A stretch of 64,000 nucleotides of DNA, from positions 1-64,000 of the forward strand of contig OW568902.1 of NCBI GenBank assembly GCA_938743325.2, in the 5' to 3' direction. Origin of the DNA: Pycnococcus provasolii. Lineage: Eukaryota; Chlorophyta; Pseudoscourfieldiophyceae; Pseudoscourfieldiales; Pycnococcaceae. Shown one piece after another: positions 1 to 11,275 of this stretch. Each line of letters starts with the position of its first letter. The stretch's first letter is position 1. Made by a program: the position numbers and the translations under genes. Below the pieces are notes generated by a model. That model was given only the letters and a program-made list of their open reading frames with translations. It was not told the origin of the DNA and searched no databases.

Positions 1-202
1 CTAACCCTAACCCTAACCCTAACCCTAACCCTAACCCTAACCCTAACCCTAACCCTAACCCTAACCCTAACCCTAACCCTAACCCTAACCCTAACCCTAA
101 CCCTAACCCTAACCCTAACCCTAACCCTAACCCTAACCCTAACCCTAACCCTAACCCTAACCCTAACCCTAACCCTAACCCTAACCCTAACCCTAACCCT
201 AA
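1..202. repeat. Telomere, (CCCTAA)n
   Basis: Uninterrupted CCCTAA hexamers (TTAGGG on the other strand) fill the first 202 bases. The C-rich strand runs 5'->3' from the window start, the orientation expected at the left end of a chromosome, so the window begins at or very near a physical end. Confidence 0.98.
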
Positions 203-273
203 CCCTAATTGTAACCCTAATTGTAACCCTAATTGTAACCCTAATTGTAACCCTAATTGTAACCCTAATTGCC
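203..273. repeat. Degenerate telomere-proximal 12-bp repeat
   Basis: Five full copies and one partial copy of the 12-mer CCCTAATTGTAA follow the canonical repeats. Each unit is one normal hexamer plus one altered hexamer (TTGTAA). This is the usual place for variant repeats, on the centromere side of the true telomere. Confidence 0.93.
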
Positions 274-949
274 AGGCTGGCAGTTTGACCCACATGTTGA
301 AAAAAAAATTTCGCCTCCGGTATGCGGCCGACCGTCGGCCAGCGTCGTGCAGAACGAAGCCAATAACAACAGCCATTTGTTTAGCCCGCCGTTTCCGGCG
401 ATATCTTGCCATATCACCAAGTAGCGCGGTGATGTTGTGGTGTTGTGCCAATTTGGCACGGAGTCAATTGTGTAGGTCAAGTGCCGCTCCAAATCCTGAA
501 CGAGCGCCAAAAGTTGCAAAAGGCGCGCGAGAGGGCAATGGAGTTTTTGGTAGAAAATGCACGAACGGGAACGTGGAAGCACAATGTGCATTTGGCTACT
601 GTGCTACGGAAAGAAGCCTCGACTTGTAGGTCTCGTTGAGACTCCGAGTCCTCCCCCTTTTTCCCCACTGTAACCTCATTCTACACTTTTGGTTTTTATA
701 CACGTCGTCACCCGTTTTAGTGTCGTACGTGTCTTCCAATAAGTTGTGGAGTTGTTCAGTTTCCATCTAGCGGCGCTTTCGCGGTTAGCGGTGCGGGCGG
801 CGGGCGGCCGGCACGACTGCATGCATCGCGGTCCGCTTCCCATGACAGCACCATGCTCTTGAGTGAACGAAACCGGATGTTAGTCGGAACCGGAGGAAAG
901 TGGGATTTTGGGTTTGGCCGCGAAGAGGGGGGGGGTTAGCTCGGTAGCT
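274..949. other. Subtelomeric spacer
   Basis: Short overlapping open frames exist on both strands but none shows a recognisable domain or a convincing start. No repeat or RNA gene was seen. The stretch ends at the target site of the LTR element. Confidence 0.6.
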
Positions 950-954
950 CCCAG

Positions 955-1170
955 TGTGGCAGGTGGCGCCTTGAGTTGCCGCGGTACGCTCTGCCGCGCG
1001 TACACTTACGAAGGAGTACTTAAGGTAAACCGGAAAAAGGTGAGAGTTACACGTAAAGGGAAACAAAGACAACCGTTCCTAAGGCGGCTATCCCCGGGGA
1101 CTTCCCCGGGGGTCTTAGGGGTCAAGAGCCTCGTTCGGCGTTAACCACCTGAATTAGGGGTTAAGCCACA
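955..1170 (-). repeat. 3' LTR of the gag-only element
   Basis: This 216-bp LTR matches the copy at 2509-2724 along its full length. It has TG...CA ends, and the stop codon of gag falls inside its first bases. Confidence 0.9.
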
Positions 1171-2351
1171 CACCACCCACGCCGAACAGGCGAAGGTGCT
1201 GCACGTGTATGCTTCTTCAGTATCGATGTCGGATTTCCGTCTTTCGGGGGATTTGGACACTTGTTGGCGTAATGCCCAAGCTGCCCACATTTGAAGCATT
1301 CAACGTCCTTGATGTCGATCTGTCCATACTGGGTGTATCCGCGGCCGTATCCTCGTCCGCGGCCTCCCGCTGCACCACGGCCTCCGCGTCCGCGTCCTCC
1401 TCCAGGGCGTGGGTTGGGGCAGGTGCTGGTGGTATGTTCGATCGTGATTTGCCCACAGTTGTTGCACAGCTGTGGACGCTTGAGTTGAGGAAGCCCTTCA
1501 TTCGTAGCGAGCGCTGTCGCGTTTTTCGTGAGGGTCTTCTGCACCTCGGCGGCGACAGCAGTTGCCAAAGCGGCATGAGGCGAGATCTTCGGCTTTGGTG
1601 TGCGATTTTCCTCCTGCTGCGCCTTGCGCTTTCCTCCTTTCATCTTCTGCTCGTGCTCGGCGCGATCTGTCGCATAGTGGTTCTGGACTGCCTGCTTAAG
1701 CTCGAGATACGTCGGCATGACCATCCCAGGTATCTTCATGGAGTCCAAAATACTGCGGTATTTGTCGGTATTCACCGTCCGCATGAGCAAGGCGATCTTC
1801 ATGTTGTCCGGTGTGCCTGGGAAAAACTCGGTCAAAATACGCTCCAGCGACTGCAGGTTCGGAGCGGGATCTTGGTGCATAGTGGTTTCGATGTTCAGTA
1901 GCTCCGTCAGCGCTGATATGGTGTTCGCGAGGTTAGGAGCTCCGTGAAGTTTCCAAAGACGGTGAAGGAGTAGTATGCCGTTTTTCTTCTCGTTCTCGTA
2001 CGCGTCGTTTGCAGCCTGAGACAGCGTTGCCTTCACTGCTGTATAGATATAACGTCGGTCGGGAACGGAGTAGTACTGCACCCAGGTTTCTTCGTCGATC
2101 TCTTCAAGGTTCTCAAGTTTGATGTCTCTCTCGATGTTGTAGAAGCCAACTTCCTCTAGCTGCTCCACAACCGCCTTGAACCAGCGACGGTACTGTTTCT
2201 GCTGCCCGTCGTATTTCTTTTTGTCCAAAGCGTTTAGTATGGCGTCCGTAGTGCTGTTGCGGGATTTCTCTCGCTTCAGGTGCGTCATACCGTCAGTAAG
2301 GCCCTCAGCGGCCATAGGGTCCATGATTTGCAGCCGTGTGGTGTTGTCCAA
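1161..2351 (-). CDS. gag: Gag protein of LTR element, two zinc knuckles
   Basis: The open frame spans up to 396 codons; the first ATG is at 2324. The N-terminal two thirds resemble a retroelement capsid region rich in helices. The C-terminal part has a basic Gly/Arg-rich stretch and two CCHC zinc knuckles, one of them the classical form CFKCGQLGHYANKC. The first knuckle, beginning CNNCGQ, is a longer-spaced variant. Zinc knuckles of this kind bind RNA during particle assembly. The frame ends just inside the 3' LTR, so almost no sequence separates gag from the LTR. It stands alone as the only coding region of the element. I cannot tell from gag alone whether the family is Ty3- or Copia-like. 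Confidence 0.85.
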   Translation of the reverse strand: MDNTTRLQIMDPMAAEGLTDGMTHLKREKSRNSTTDAILNALDKKKYDGQQKQYRRWFKAVVEQLEEVGFYNIERDIKLENLEEIDEETWVQYYSVPDRRYIYTAVKATLSQAANDAYENEKKNGILLLHRLWKLHGAPNLANTISALTELLNIETTMHQDPAPNLQSLERILTEFFPGTPDNMKIALLMRTVNTDKYRSILDSMKIPGMVMPTYLELKQAVQNHYATDRAEHEQKMKGGKRKAQQEENRTPKPKISPHAALATAVAAEVQKTLTKNATALATNEGLPQLKRPQLCNNCGQITIEHTTSTCPNPRPGGGRGRGGRGAAGGRGRGYGRGYTQYGQIDIKDVECFKCGQLGHYANKCPNPPKDGNPTSILKKHTRAAPSPVRRGWCVA

Positions 2352-2508
2352 GAGATTTCACTTCGAGATTTCCAAAGATGCTGTAGATCTAGAGATCTGT
2401 GTTTCGAGGATCAGGAGATTTACGTTTCGAGATTTTCGGTTCGTTGGTTCTCGGTAAAGAAAAAATAGTCCAAGTATAACCTTCGTGCGGTCCTTAGACA
2501 CAAGCTTG

Positions 2509-2724
2509 TGTGGCAGGTGGCGCCTTGAGTTGCCGCGGTACGCTCTGCCGCGCGTACACTTACGAAGGAGTACTTAAGGTAAACCGGAAAAAGGTGAGAG
2601 TTACACGTAAAGGGAAACAAAGACAACCGTTCCTAAGGCGGCTATCCCCGGGGACTTCCCCGGGGGTCTTAGGGGTCAAGAGCCTCGTTCGGCGTTAACC
2701 ACCTGAATTAGGGGTTAAGCCACA
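2509..2724 (-). repeat. 5' LTR of the gag-only element
   Basis: Full-length match to 955-1170. Its inner edge carries a 12-bp perfect palindrome, CACAAGCTTGTG (2499-2510), where a primer-binding site would normally lie. Confidence 0.9.
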
Positions 2725-2729
2725 CCCAG

Positions 2730-5141
<2,412 letters not shown>

Positions 5142-5372
5142 TTGATGCCCTTGATGTGTCGGCTCTATCTTCCTTCTTCTCAAAACAAAGCATCTTAATT
5201 TTGTTCGGCGGGCTAAGTAATGGTTAGAAAAAAAATACATATTCAAAAAAAAAAAAACTTGATATACAAAACACACACACACAACACAACACACAACACA
5301 ACACAAAACACACAAGCGTTTGTGTTGGTGTCGTTGTCGTTGAAAAAAAAAATCAAACAATAATCACATGAT
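5142..5372. other. Convergent 3' spacer with CA microsatellite
   Basis: The spacer lies between the KARI and RGP1-like stop codons. It contains a poly-A tract near 5250 and an imperfect (CA)n/(ACAC)n run at about 5268-5312. Confidence 0.8.
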
Positions 5373-6788
5373 TTACACGGCAAGCAAAATGGGAAGTTCC
5401 CAATGCACCGACTCAATGGCACCTGCACGGTTATTCCACGGTTGAGCACGAAAGGCGAAGCGAATTAGCCAGCGGTATGTGACACCTCCTGGTACGCTGA
5501 AGCTTGGTGTGGCATCCGAGGGAATGCTAAGCATGATGTGACTGCTCTGCGCATCTACCGTCACCTCAGACCACTCATCCCAAACACGTCGAATGGGCTG
5601 CGTCGTCTTCGTCGTCGTCGTCTCTTCCGTTTCCAACGACGCGTCCACCTGCAGACATCTCAGCGCGGACGTCGACATGTCATGGCCCTGTCTCGCAAGA
5701 TCGAGGAGCACGGCGAGTGTTTCGCCTGGAGCCACAACCTGGCAGTCGGGAACGCGTGCTAGGCGTGCTACACGCTCGGTGACGATCGATCTCTGTTTCG
5801 TGGCATTGAGAGGTGACGATGTACATCCGCCTGGCCTTGCGAGACTGACGCGTAGCAAGGGATGATCACCCACACGAACGCTGTACGTGCGAGGTGGAAG
5901 GATCGGTGGGAGTGGATTATTTTCATCTTCGTCTTCCGACGGAGATGACTGCTGCTGCTGCTGCTGCTCTCGCTGCCGTTGAAGCGCCTTCGCAGCTTCT
6001 CTTGTCGCCTGCAAGGCACGCTCTTCCATCTGCTCGACGAGTGCACGCGTTCCGTGCTGCTCAGCGATTACGCTCGTTGACGGCTCCCACAGCGTCGGTG
6101 TGACAACAATGTCCGACGCGGACGGAAGTCCTTGTACATTCGGCGCCTCGGCAGACACGCGAACAGGAACGACGAGGTCTACGCTTTTCCTCTCGGTGGT
6201 TCCATCCAGAACGTACACGGCAGTTGCTTCGATGGCGTACGCAAACTTCGCGTACGTTCCTCGGAAGCTTGGAGGAACGCCTGCGGGGATGGCGGCGGAA
6301 ACGAGGTACCTCCTCTGCTGCTGATGCGAGAAATGAGTCGGTGCGAACGCCGTCCGCGAAGCAGGCACTGTCACAGCCGATCCAGGTGGTGTGGGTGCAG
6401 CACTGGAGACGATGACGGCATCGTCACACCTTGCGAGCGGCGTGGTGGTGTGCTGGCGGTGGTGCAGGTTCGTGACCGCGGTTCCCACGAGACGTGCGGT
6501 AAGCTCGACGAGAAGTATGCGGGGCTTCTGCTGCTGTTCGAAGTCCTCCGACGACGAGTCCTTTGGTGGAGTTGACGATATGGTTGTTGGCGACGCCGCC
6601 GTCGTCGTCGTAAACGGCGGATGACTATTCGGGATGAGCGCGTGTTCGCCGTTTTCCACGCCTAGCGCGTCAGCGTGGTACGCGACGTTGATCTCCGCGC
6701 ACACCGCACTGGCTGGCAGCCTGAGCGGCGGGCTACTGACGACGCGGCCGGCGAGAACGAGGCCAGGAGGGTCGAAGGCGGCGGACAT
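5373..6788 (-). CDS. RGP1: RGP1-like subunit of RAB6-type GEF complex
   Basis: The 471-residue protein starts at the ATG at 6788 and looks like Rgp1, the arrestin-fold partner of Ric1. The Ric1-Rgp1 complex activates Rab6/Ypt6 on Golgi membranes for endosome-to-Golgi traffic. Supporting features are the N-terminal FDPPGLVLAGRVV strand pair, the family-type motif VPPSFRGTYAKFAYAI near residues 175-190, and the C-terminal VTYRWLIRFAF strand. A central Glu/Gln-rich coiled segment with a run of glutamines separates the two arrestin-like halves. The GEF function is known for the family and only inferred here. It is divergent from the CGLD27 gene, and the two starts are 214 bp apart. Confidence 0.72.
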   Translation of the reverse strand: MSAAFDPPGLVLAGRVVSSPPLRLPASAVCAEINVAYHADALGVENGEHALIPNSHPPFTTTTAASPTTISSTPPKDSSSEDFEQQQKPRILLVELTARLVGTAVTNLHHRQHTTTPLARCDDAVIVSSAAPTPPGSAVTVPASRTAFAPTHFSHQQQRRYLVSAAIPAGVPPSFRGTYAKFAYAIEATAVYVLDGTTERKSVDLVVPVRVSAEAPNVQGLPSASDIVVTPTLWEPSTSVIAEQHGTRALVEQMEERALQATREAAKALQRQREQQQQQQSSPSEDEDENNPLPPILPPRTYSVRVGDHPLLRVSLARPGGCTSSPLNATKQRSIVTERVARLARVPDCQVVAPGETLAVLLDLARQGHDMSTSALRCLQVDASLETEETTTTKTTQPIRRVWDEWSEVTVDAQSSHIMLSIPSDATPSFSVPGGVTYRWLIRFAFRAQPWNNRAGAIESVHWELPILLAV

Positions 6789-7002
6789 CCTGAGCGTGTC
6801 CGGCAAAAGGCCAAAGGAGGGGGGGGGTTGGGAACCCTACTTGAAAACCCCAAACAGACCTAACCCTAACGGCTATTTTCCGCGCAACCCCGAAAAAACC
6901 TGCGCGACGGACCACGTTCCCTTTTCCGTGGCTCTCACGCGTTTGCGACCCCCTCCTTCGCACGCTCCCTTTCACATCCGTCTCCTCAAGCCTTAGACGG
7001 CT
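6789..7002. promoter_or_regulatory. Bidirectional promoter region with telo-box
   Basis: The 214-bp gap separates the divergent starts of the RGP1-like and CGLD27-like genes. It holds a G-tract (about 6819-6826) and the telomere-type motif CCTAACCCTAACG at 6859-6871. No TATA box stands out. Confidence 0.5.
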
Positions 7003-7992
7003 ATGAGTGGTGGTGGCGCGACAGCACGTGTACGCACGCACGTGACGCGTGCGCGCACTCAAACGCCGACGCGCCATGCTGCCGCATCCGTAACACGCAC
7101 GACGTTCAATCCTCGCACGTGCAGGAGACGTCAAAAAAGTCAAACGGGACGCGATCGTGATGTGACATCCACGATAAGGCGTCCCGCGACGTCCGACGAC
7201 GAGCCTTCGTCGTCGTCGTCGTCCGCAGCAACGCAGGATACCCTGAGCGACGGTCTCGATCCTGCTCTGGAAATGGCGATTCCACGTGATCAGAGACCCG
7301 TCAACGAGCTGCGCAGGCTCAAGGAGGATCCGCTCATGGCGTGGGCGCTTCTCGAAAGCGGAGAACTCGCGACGCGACTTTTCGTGCTGCTCGGAGGTGT
7401 GACGACTATGGTGGGCATGCCCATTGCTAGCTACACGTACTCACCTGGTGAGATGCCCGTGCGTTTTTTCTTGGCGTCGTTGGCGGGTGGGTGCTTCGTA
7501 ACCGCGCTTGCGACCCTGCGCGTGTATCTCGGTTGGAGTTACGTCGGAAGCCGTCTGCTCACAGCCACGCTCGAGTACGAGGAGAGCGGTTGGTACGACG
7601 GCCAAATGTGGGCGAAACCGCCGGAAATACTCGCTCGTGACCGTCTGCTCGGCCTCTACGAAGTGAACCCCGCGCTTAGGCGCGTCAAGAGCAGCTTGAC
7701 GACGTGCGGCTTGGGCGTGTTTGCGTGCGCCGCAAGCCTCGTCGTGCTTGGCAAGACGAGCGACACGCAGCCTGTTGGCGCGCCTCGGCTGATTGACGGC
7801 CAAGTCGTGTTCCGCCAGTCCAAGAATGACGGAACCGACGCGAACATGGCGGACGTCTTGGACGACGACGAGGAGGCGGAGGCGGAGGCGCAGGCGGTGC
7901 TGGCGATGATTGGGCGCAAGCCTGCGTACTGCGCGGACGACCTCTCCAGAGCGGTCGCGGGTGGAAACAGCGCCGCGTGCTTTGACCGTTAA
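7003..7992 (+). CDS. CGLD27: CGLD27-like plastid membrane protein (DUF1230)
   Basis: This 329-residue protein belongs to the DUF1230 family, conserved in green algae, plants, diatoms and cyanobacteria. The first ~85 residues are Arg/Thr/Ser-rich and suit a plastid transit peptide. The conserved core starts at PRDQRPVNELRRLKEDPLM. It continues through two or three hydrophobic segments (around residues 120-145, 150-170 and 230-250) to the signature YEESGWYDGQMWAKPPE with ARDRLLGLYEV. An acidic Asp/Glu-rich C-terminal tail follows. The family is linked to photosynthesis and iron responses in other algae, but its biochemical role is not settled. It is transcribed divergently from the RGP1-like gene. 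Confidence 0.85.
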   Translation: MSGGGATARVRTHVTRARTQTPTRHAAASVTRTTFNPRTCRRRQKSQTGRDRDVTSTIRRPATSDDEPSSSSSSAATQDTLSDGLDPALEMAIPRDQRPVNELRRLKEDPLMAWALLESGELATRLFVLLGGVTTMVGMPIASYTYSPGEMPVRFFLASLAGGCFVTALATLRVYLGWSYVGSRLLTATLEYEESGWYDGQMWAKPPEILARDRLLGLYEVNPALRRVKSSLTTCGLGVFACAASLVVLGKTSDTQPVGAPRLIDGQVVFRQSKNDGTDANMADVLDDDEEAEAEAQAVLAMIGRKPAYCADDLSRAVAGGNSAACFDR

Positions 7993-8421
7993 AAAGAGAA
8001 TTCGAATAAAAATACATACATACATATATATATAGCATGTGCACGTGACCACCGAGTGGGCGTGGTGGGCTCCGTCATCAGGTGAGAGGTGTGATCTTGG
8101 GTTCGTTCCGTGCAACCCCGAAACTGGAAAACGTCCAGATTGGCAAGATTTCCCGGGATACCGGATCACGCTTACCGGAGAAATGAGCCGTGAGAAATGA
8201 TTTGAGCTTTGAGATCTCAAAATCAGGTACCGTGCTGCGCTGCAAAACCCTACCCCGCGGGGGTGCTTTTCCGCGCACCGTTTCCCCCCCCTTGCCTTGC
8301 CCTCGTTGTTGACAAGTCTCTGGTCCCCTCCCCTTCCTCCCCTCCCACGGCCTGCAGCGCAGTGAGCGCACCACGTCCGGATCCGACCAGCAGCGCACAA
8401 AACCTACCTCCTAAGCAAGCC
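7993..8421. other. Intergenic region upstream of CURT1
   Basis: AT-rich (ATAC)n/(AT)n sequence follows the CGLD27 stop (8005-8036). The rest is the CURT1 promoter and leader, with AAAACCCTACCCC at 8252-8264 (a weak telo-box match) and a pyrimidine-rich leader. Confidence 0.55.
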
Positions 8422-9110
8422 ATGGCCCCGCTCGCTCTGCCCTCGCTCAAGACCAACGCCGCCAAGGTGGTGCGCGCCTCCGTCGTGCGTGCCTCCAGTC
8501 GCGCCGTAAGCAGGAGGTACGCTCATATGTCAACTGCTCACGTTGTCCTGTATTCGGCGAAGCATGGGCGTCGTCTTGTCTGCTGTTGTTGCCTTTTCGT
8601 GTTTTTTTTTTGCTATCTTTGCTTGGGAGGGGGGAGACAGATGAGTTAGTGGACCTGCATGCAACCTCTTTCCTCGCAAACACAAACTAACTTTTTTTCC
8701 CCCACAACCTACCTTGTTTCTTTTCATTCAACACCTGCAGTGCTGCCATCCGCTCGCCCGTCGCCGTGCGCCAGACGGCATCCACGTCGCGCCCGGTTGT
8801 GGCGGTGCACGCCAAGTCCAGCGGTGTCTCGGAGAAGGCTGAGGAGATCATCGACAAGGCGTCCAAGGCGTGGGACGAGGTGGAGGAGAAGCCCGCGGCG
8901 ATCGCGCTCGGCACGGCGGCTATCATCGCGTTGTGGGCGACGTCCAGCGTCGTCGACGCCATCGAGAAGCTCCCGCTCTTCAGCGGACTCTTCGAGCTGG
9001 TTGGAATCGGATACACGGGATACTTCGTGTACCGCTACCTGCTCTTCAAGCCCGACCGTGAGGAACTCAAGGAGATTGTCGACGACTTCGTCAAGAAGAT
9101 CTTCGAGTAA
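8422..9110 (+). CDS. CURT1: CURVATURE THYLAKOID 1 protein (CAAD domain), two exons
   Basis: Exons 8422-8516 and 8741-9110 are joined across a GT-AG intron (8517-8740). The phase matches (31 codons plus two bases, then one base) and gives 154 residues. The N-terminal ~55 residues are a Ser/Arg/Ala-rich transit peptide. The mature part begins near SSGVSEKAEEIIDKASKAW, an amphipathic helix. Two hydrophobic helices follow (AIALGTAAIIALWATSSVVD and LFELVGIGYTGYFVYRYLLF), then a charged C-terminal helix. This is the layout of CURT1 proteins, which oligomerise at grana margins and bend thylakoid membranes. The start has a good context (GCCATGG). Confidence 0.93.
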
Positions 9111-9422
9111 AGCAGTTCAGTTGCCGTGGGCCGTGGAACCATGACACCGAAACCTTCCTTTGCCTCTCGGTGTTTTTTTTCTTTTTGGCGCGCATGTGGG
9201 AGTGTCTTTTTTTTCCTCGTTTTTTTTTTTCGTCTGAGTGAGTGAATGTTCACGTTGGTGTAAAAAACGGCGCTTCTCACTCGAAAAAAAACACTCTACG
9301 TAACAACTTTTCTTCCCTCTCCCTGTGATCAATCTGAAAGAATCGCGAATGAACGCACCGAGCGAGCTAAGCTAGAGAACCTCTTCAGTCAGCGCTTTCT
9401 TTAGTCAGCTGACTGACGAGAA
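9111..9422. other. 3' spacer between CURT1 and PLAC8-like gene
   Basis: The two genes converge here. The spacer has several poly-T tracts between 9170 and 9235 and shows no coding potential. Confidence 0.6.
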
Positions 9423-10442
9423 TCACCTCTGCATGGGGTATCCTTGCGGTGGTGGAGGGTAGCCGTATCCAGGCTGCTGCTGCGGCGGCGGATATCCGTA
9501 TCCAGGCTGCTGCTGCGGCGGCGGATATCCGTATCCAGGCTGTTGCTGCGGGTACCCCTGCTGCGGGTACCCGCCGTATCCCTGAGGCTGCATGTGCTGC
9601 TGCGGCGGGTACCCGCCGTAGCCTCCAGGCTGCTGCATGGGCATGTTCTGCTGCATCGGAGGCTGCATAGGCGGACGCGGGCCGCCACCCACGGCGAGCG
9701 CCGGGTTCGCGTCGCGCTCGTCCATCTGAACCTTCGCCTGCGTCTGCATGCAAGCGCACACCGTGCAGAAAAGAAGGTCTGCAATCAGGTCCACGAGGTC
9801 TGAGAGGTCTTCGAGGTCTTCGTTCTGCGTCAGGCACGCGGCTATACGGCACGCGCACGCGAGGTACTGGAAGAACACCATGGTTCCAATCAGGCAGTTA
9901 TCACACTGCGTGTTTTCGACGTGCATTTCGTCTTGCACCATGTACCGCGTCACCTGCACGCTCGTGGGGAAGCAGCAGCACGCCTCAAGGCACAGGCACA
10001 GCTCCGGTGCGTTCTGCTCGCCCATTTTTCCGCTGCACGGGAATGCGCCGTTGCAGCACGTGTAGTTCTGCATATTGCCGTGCAGTGCTCGCTGGCGCAG
10101 CTGGTACGACGCACACTCCTTGCAGAACATGCTGAAGCAGCAGTCTGTTCATTTCGAAAGATAGAGGGAGAAAGGTGTATGTGCGGACGACGTGTGAGTG
10201 CCAATACTGGTGCGACTTCCCTTGAAAGATTTAAGAAAAAACACCTTAAGGCCCGCGGGACTGACACACACGCGAAAGAAGGCAAATCAAAATCAAGTGA
10301 ACAAGGTAAACGTACACAGCGGGTCAGTGCACGGCGCGTTGAAAAGCCCCGTCTTCCACGTGTTCGTGTACGAGTTGCGCACCTCGCGCATTTCGTTGCG
10401 CGCCTGCTGGCCCTTCGACGGCTTCATCGGGTCGAACGACAT
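9423..10442 (-). CDS. PLAC8-family Cys-rich membrane protein, two exons
   Basis: Exon 1 runs 10442-10316 and exon 2 runs 10144-9423, around a GT-AG intron (10315-10145). The join is in frame (one base plus two) and gives 282 residues. Exon 1 encodes the conserved start MSFDPMKPSKGQQARNEM and a TGLFNAPC segment. Exon 2 is Cys-rich, with CCFSMFCKECASYQLRQRAL, CCNGAFPCSG, CDNCLIG and CTVCACMQTQ, matching plant PLAC8-type proteins. The C-terminal third is a low-complexity tail of tandem QQQPGYGYPPP-like units (XYPPX type), common in membrane- or interface-associated proteins. PLAC8 members are linked to cell size and divalent-metal handling in plants; no specific function can be assigned here. 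Confidence 0.82.
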
Positions 10443-11275
10443 GGCGAGAGCGCCGGCCGAGATGGGCGGAGGGAGGAGAGAAAGGGCGGGTTAGGGTTCC
10501 GGGACCTCCCAGCAGACGGGCCAGAGCACGCGCCCCTTGCAGCCCATGCAATTGGCCCCCGGGGAACTGCAAACCTTGCTCCCTCCCTGCGACCACCTGG
10601 CGCAGCCTCATGACGAGACACACCACGCACCCTCCTTGGGCCTCGGCTCAGCAGAGATTATGGCCTGTCAAACCCTTAATCAGAGGGATCTGGGGGCGCA
10701 TGTGGGGGACGATACATTCTTCGTGACGTCACTCATGCCTGACCTAAACACAGCGCCCAACACGTCTTTCACAATACACAGGTATATGTAGAATAGGTGC
10801 AGAACCTTTGATGCCCAAATGCCAGGAACGGCAGAACGACCGATCTGATGAGAAGTCCCAACTCACAAGCAGAGAAGCCGAAGACGCAACCAGAACGGGT
10901 ACACGGTCGAACCCTAACCCTAACCCTAATCACCCTAACCCTAATAATCACCCTACATAACCCTAACTCCCCTCCCCTCCCCTCATCCCCCGGGTGTTTG
11001 CTTCTTCGCTAATAAGAGTATTTATCCCGTTCCTACACCCAAGGTTTCTGTGGTTGGGATCCCCCTTATCTCCCCCCTCCTTCGTCCCCATCCCCATCCC
11101 CCCCGGCGGATTCATACGCACAACCCGGCACTGCTTGCCTTCACCACTGGCGCGCACACTCCCGTTCCAGTGCCCTGTGCTCTGTGCTCTGTGATCTGCT
11201 GTGCCTTCGCTTGACTTCAGTGAGCTTGGGTGGGGCGCACTAGTGGTGGTGGTGGTATCTGCCTCGTCATATTAT
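10443..11275. other. Divergent intergenic region
   Basis: The region lies between the PLAC8-like start and the aminopeptidase start. It contains GTTAGGGTTCC at 10490-10500, just upstream of the PLAC8-like gene, and an interstitial telomere-like array (10910-10968). A C-rich leader follows. No gene was seen. Confidence 0.6.
10910..10968. repeat. Interstitial telomere-like repeats
   Basis: CCCTAA hexamers are interrupted by TCA and ATAATCA insertions. The array lies about 310 bp upstream of the aminopeptidase ATG. Confidence 0.9.

Larger units (their letters stand above)
950..2729 (-). mobile_element. Short LTR retroelement carrying only gag (TR-GAG type)
   Basis: Two 216-bp direct repeats (955-1170 and 2509-2724) that look identical by eye flank one gag reading frame on the minus strand. 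Each LTR begins TGTGGC and ends GCCACA in element orientation. The element is bracketed by a 5-bp target duplication CCCAG at 950-954 and 2725-2729. No protease, reverse transcriptase, RNase H or integrase coding region lies between the LTRs, so it must be moved by enzymes from elsewhere, as in the TR-GAG class. A short purine-rich tract (GGGTGGTG) abuts the left, 3' LTR. No standard tRNA primer site starting TGG is visible next to the right, 5' LTR. Identical LTRs and a clean target duplication indicate a young, whole-looking non-autonomous copy. Confidence 0.88.

Noticed and set aside
285-668. Small overlapping subtelomeric frames on both strands
   Set aside because: They are short, with no domain and no matching start context.
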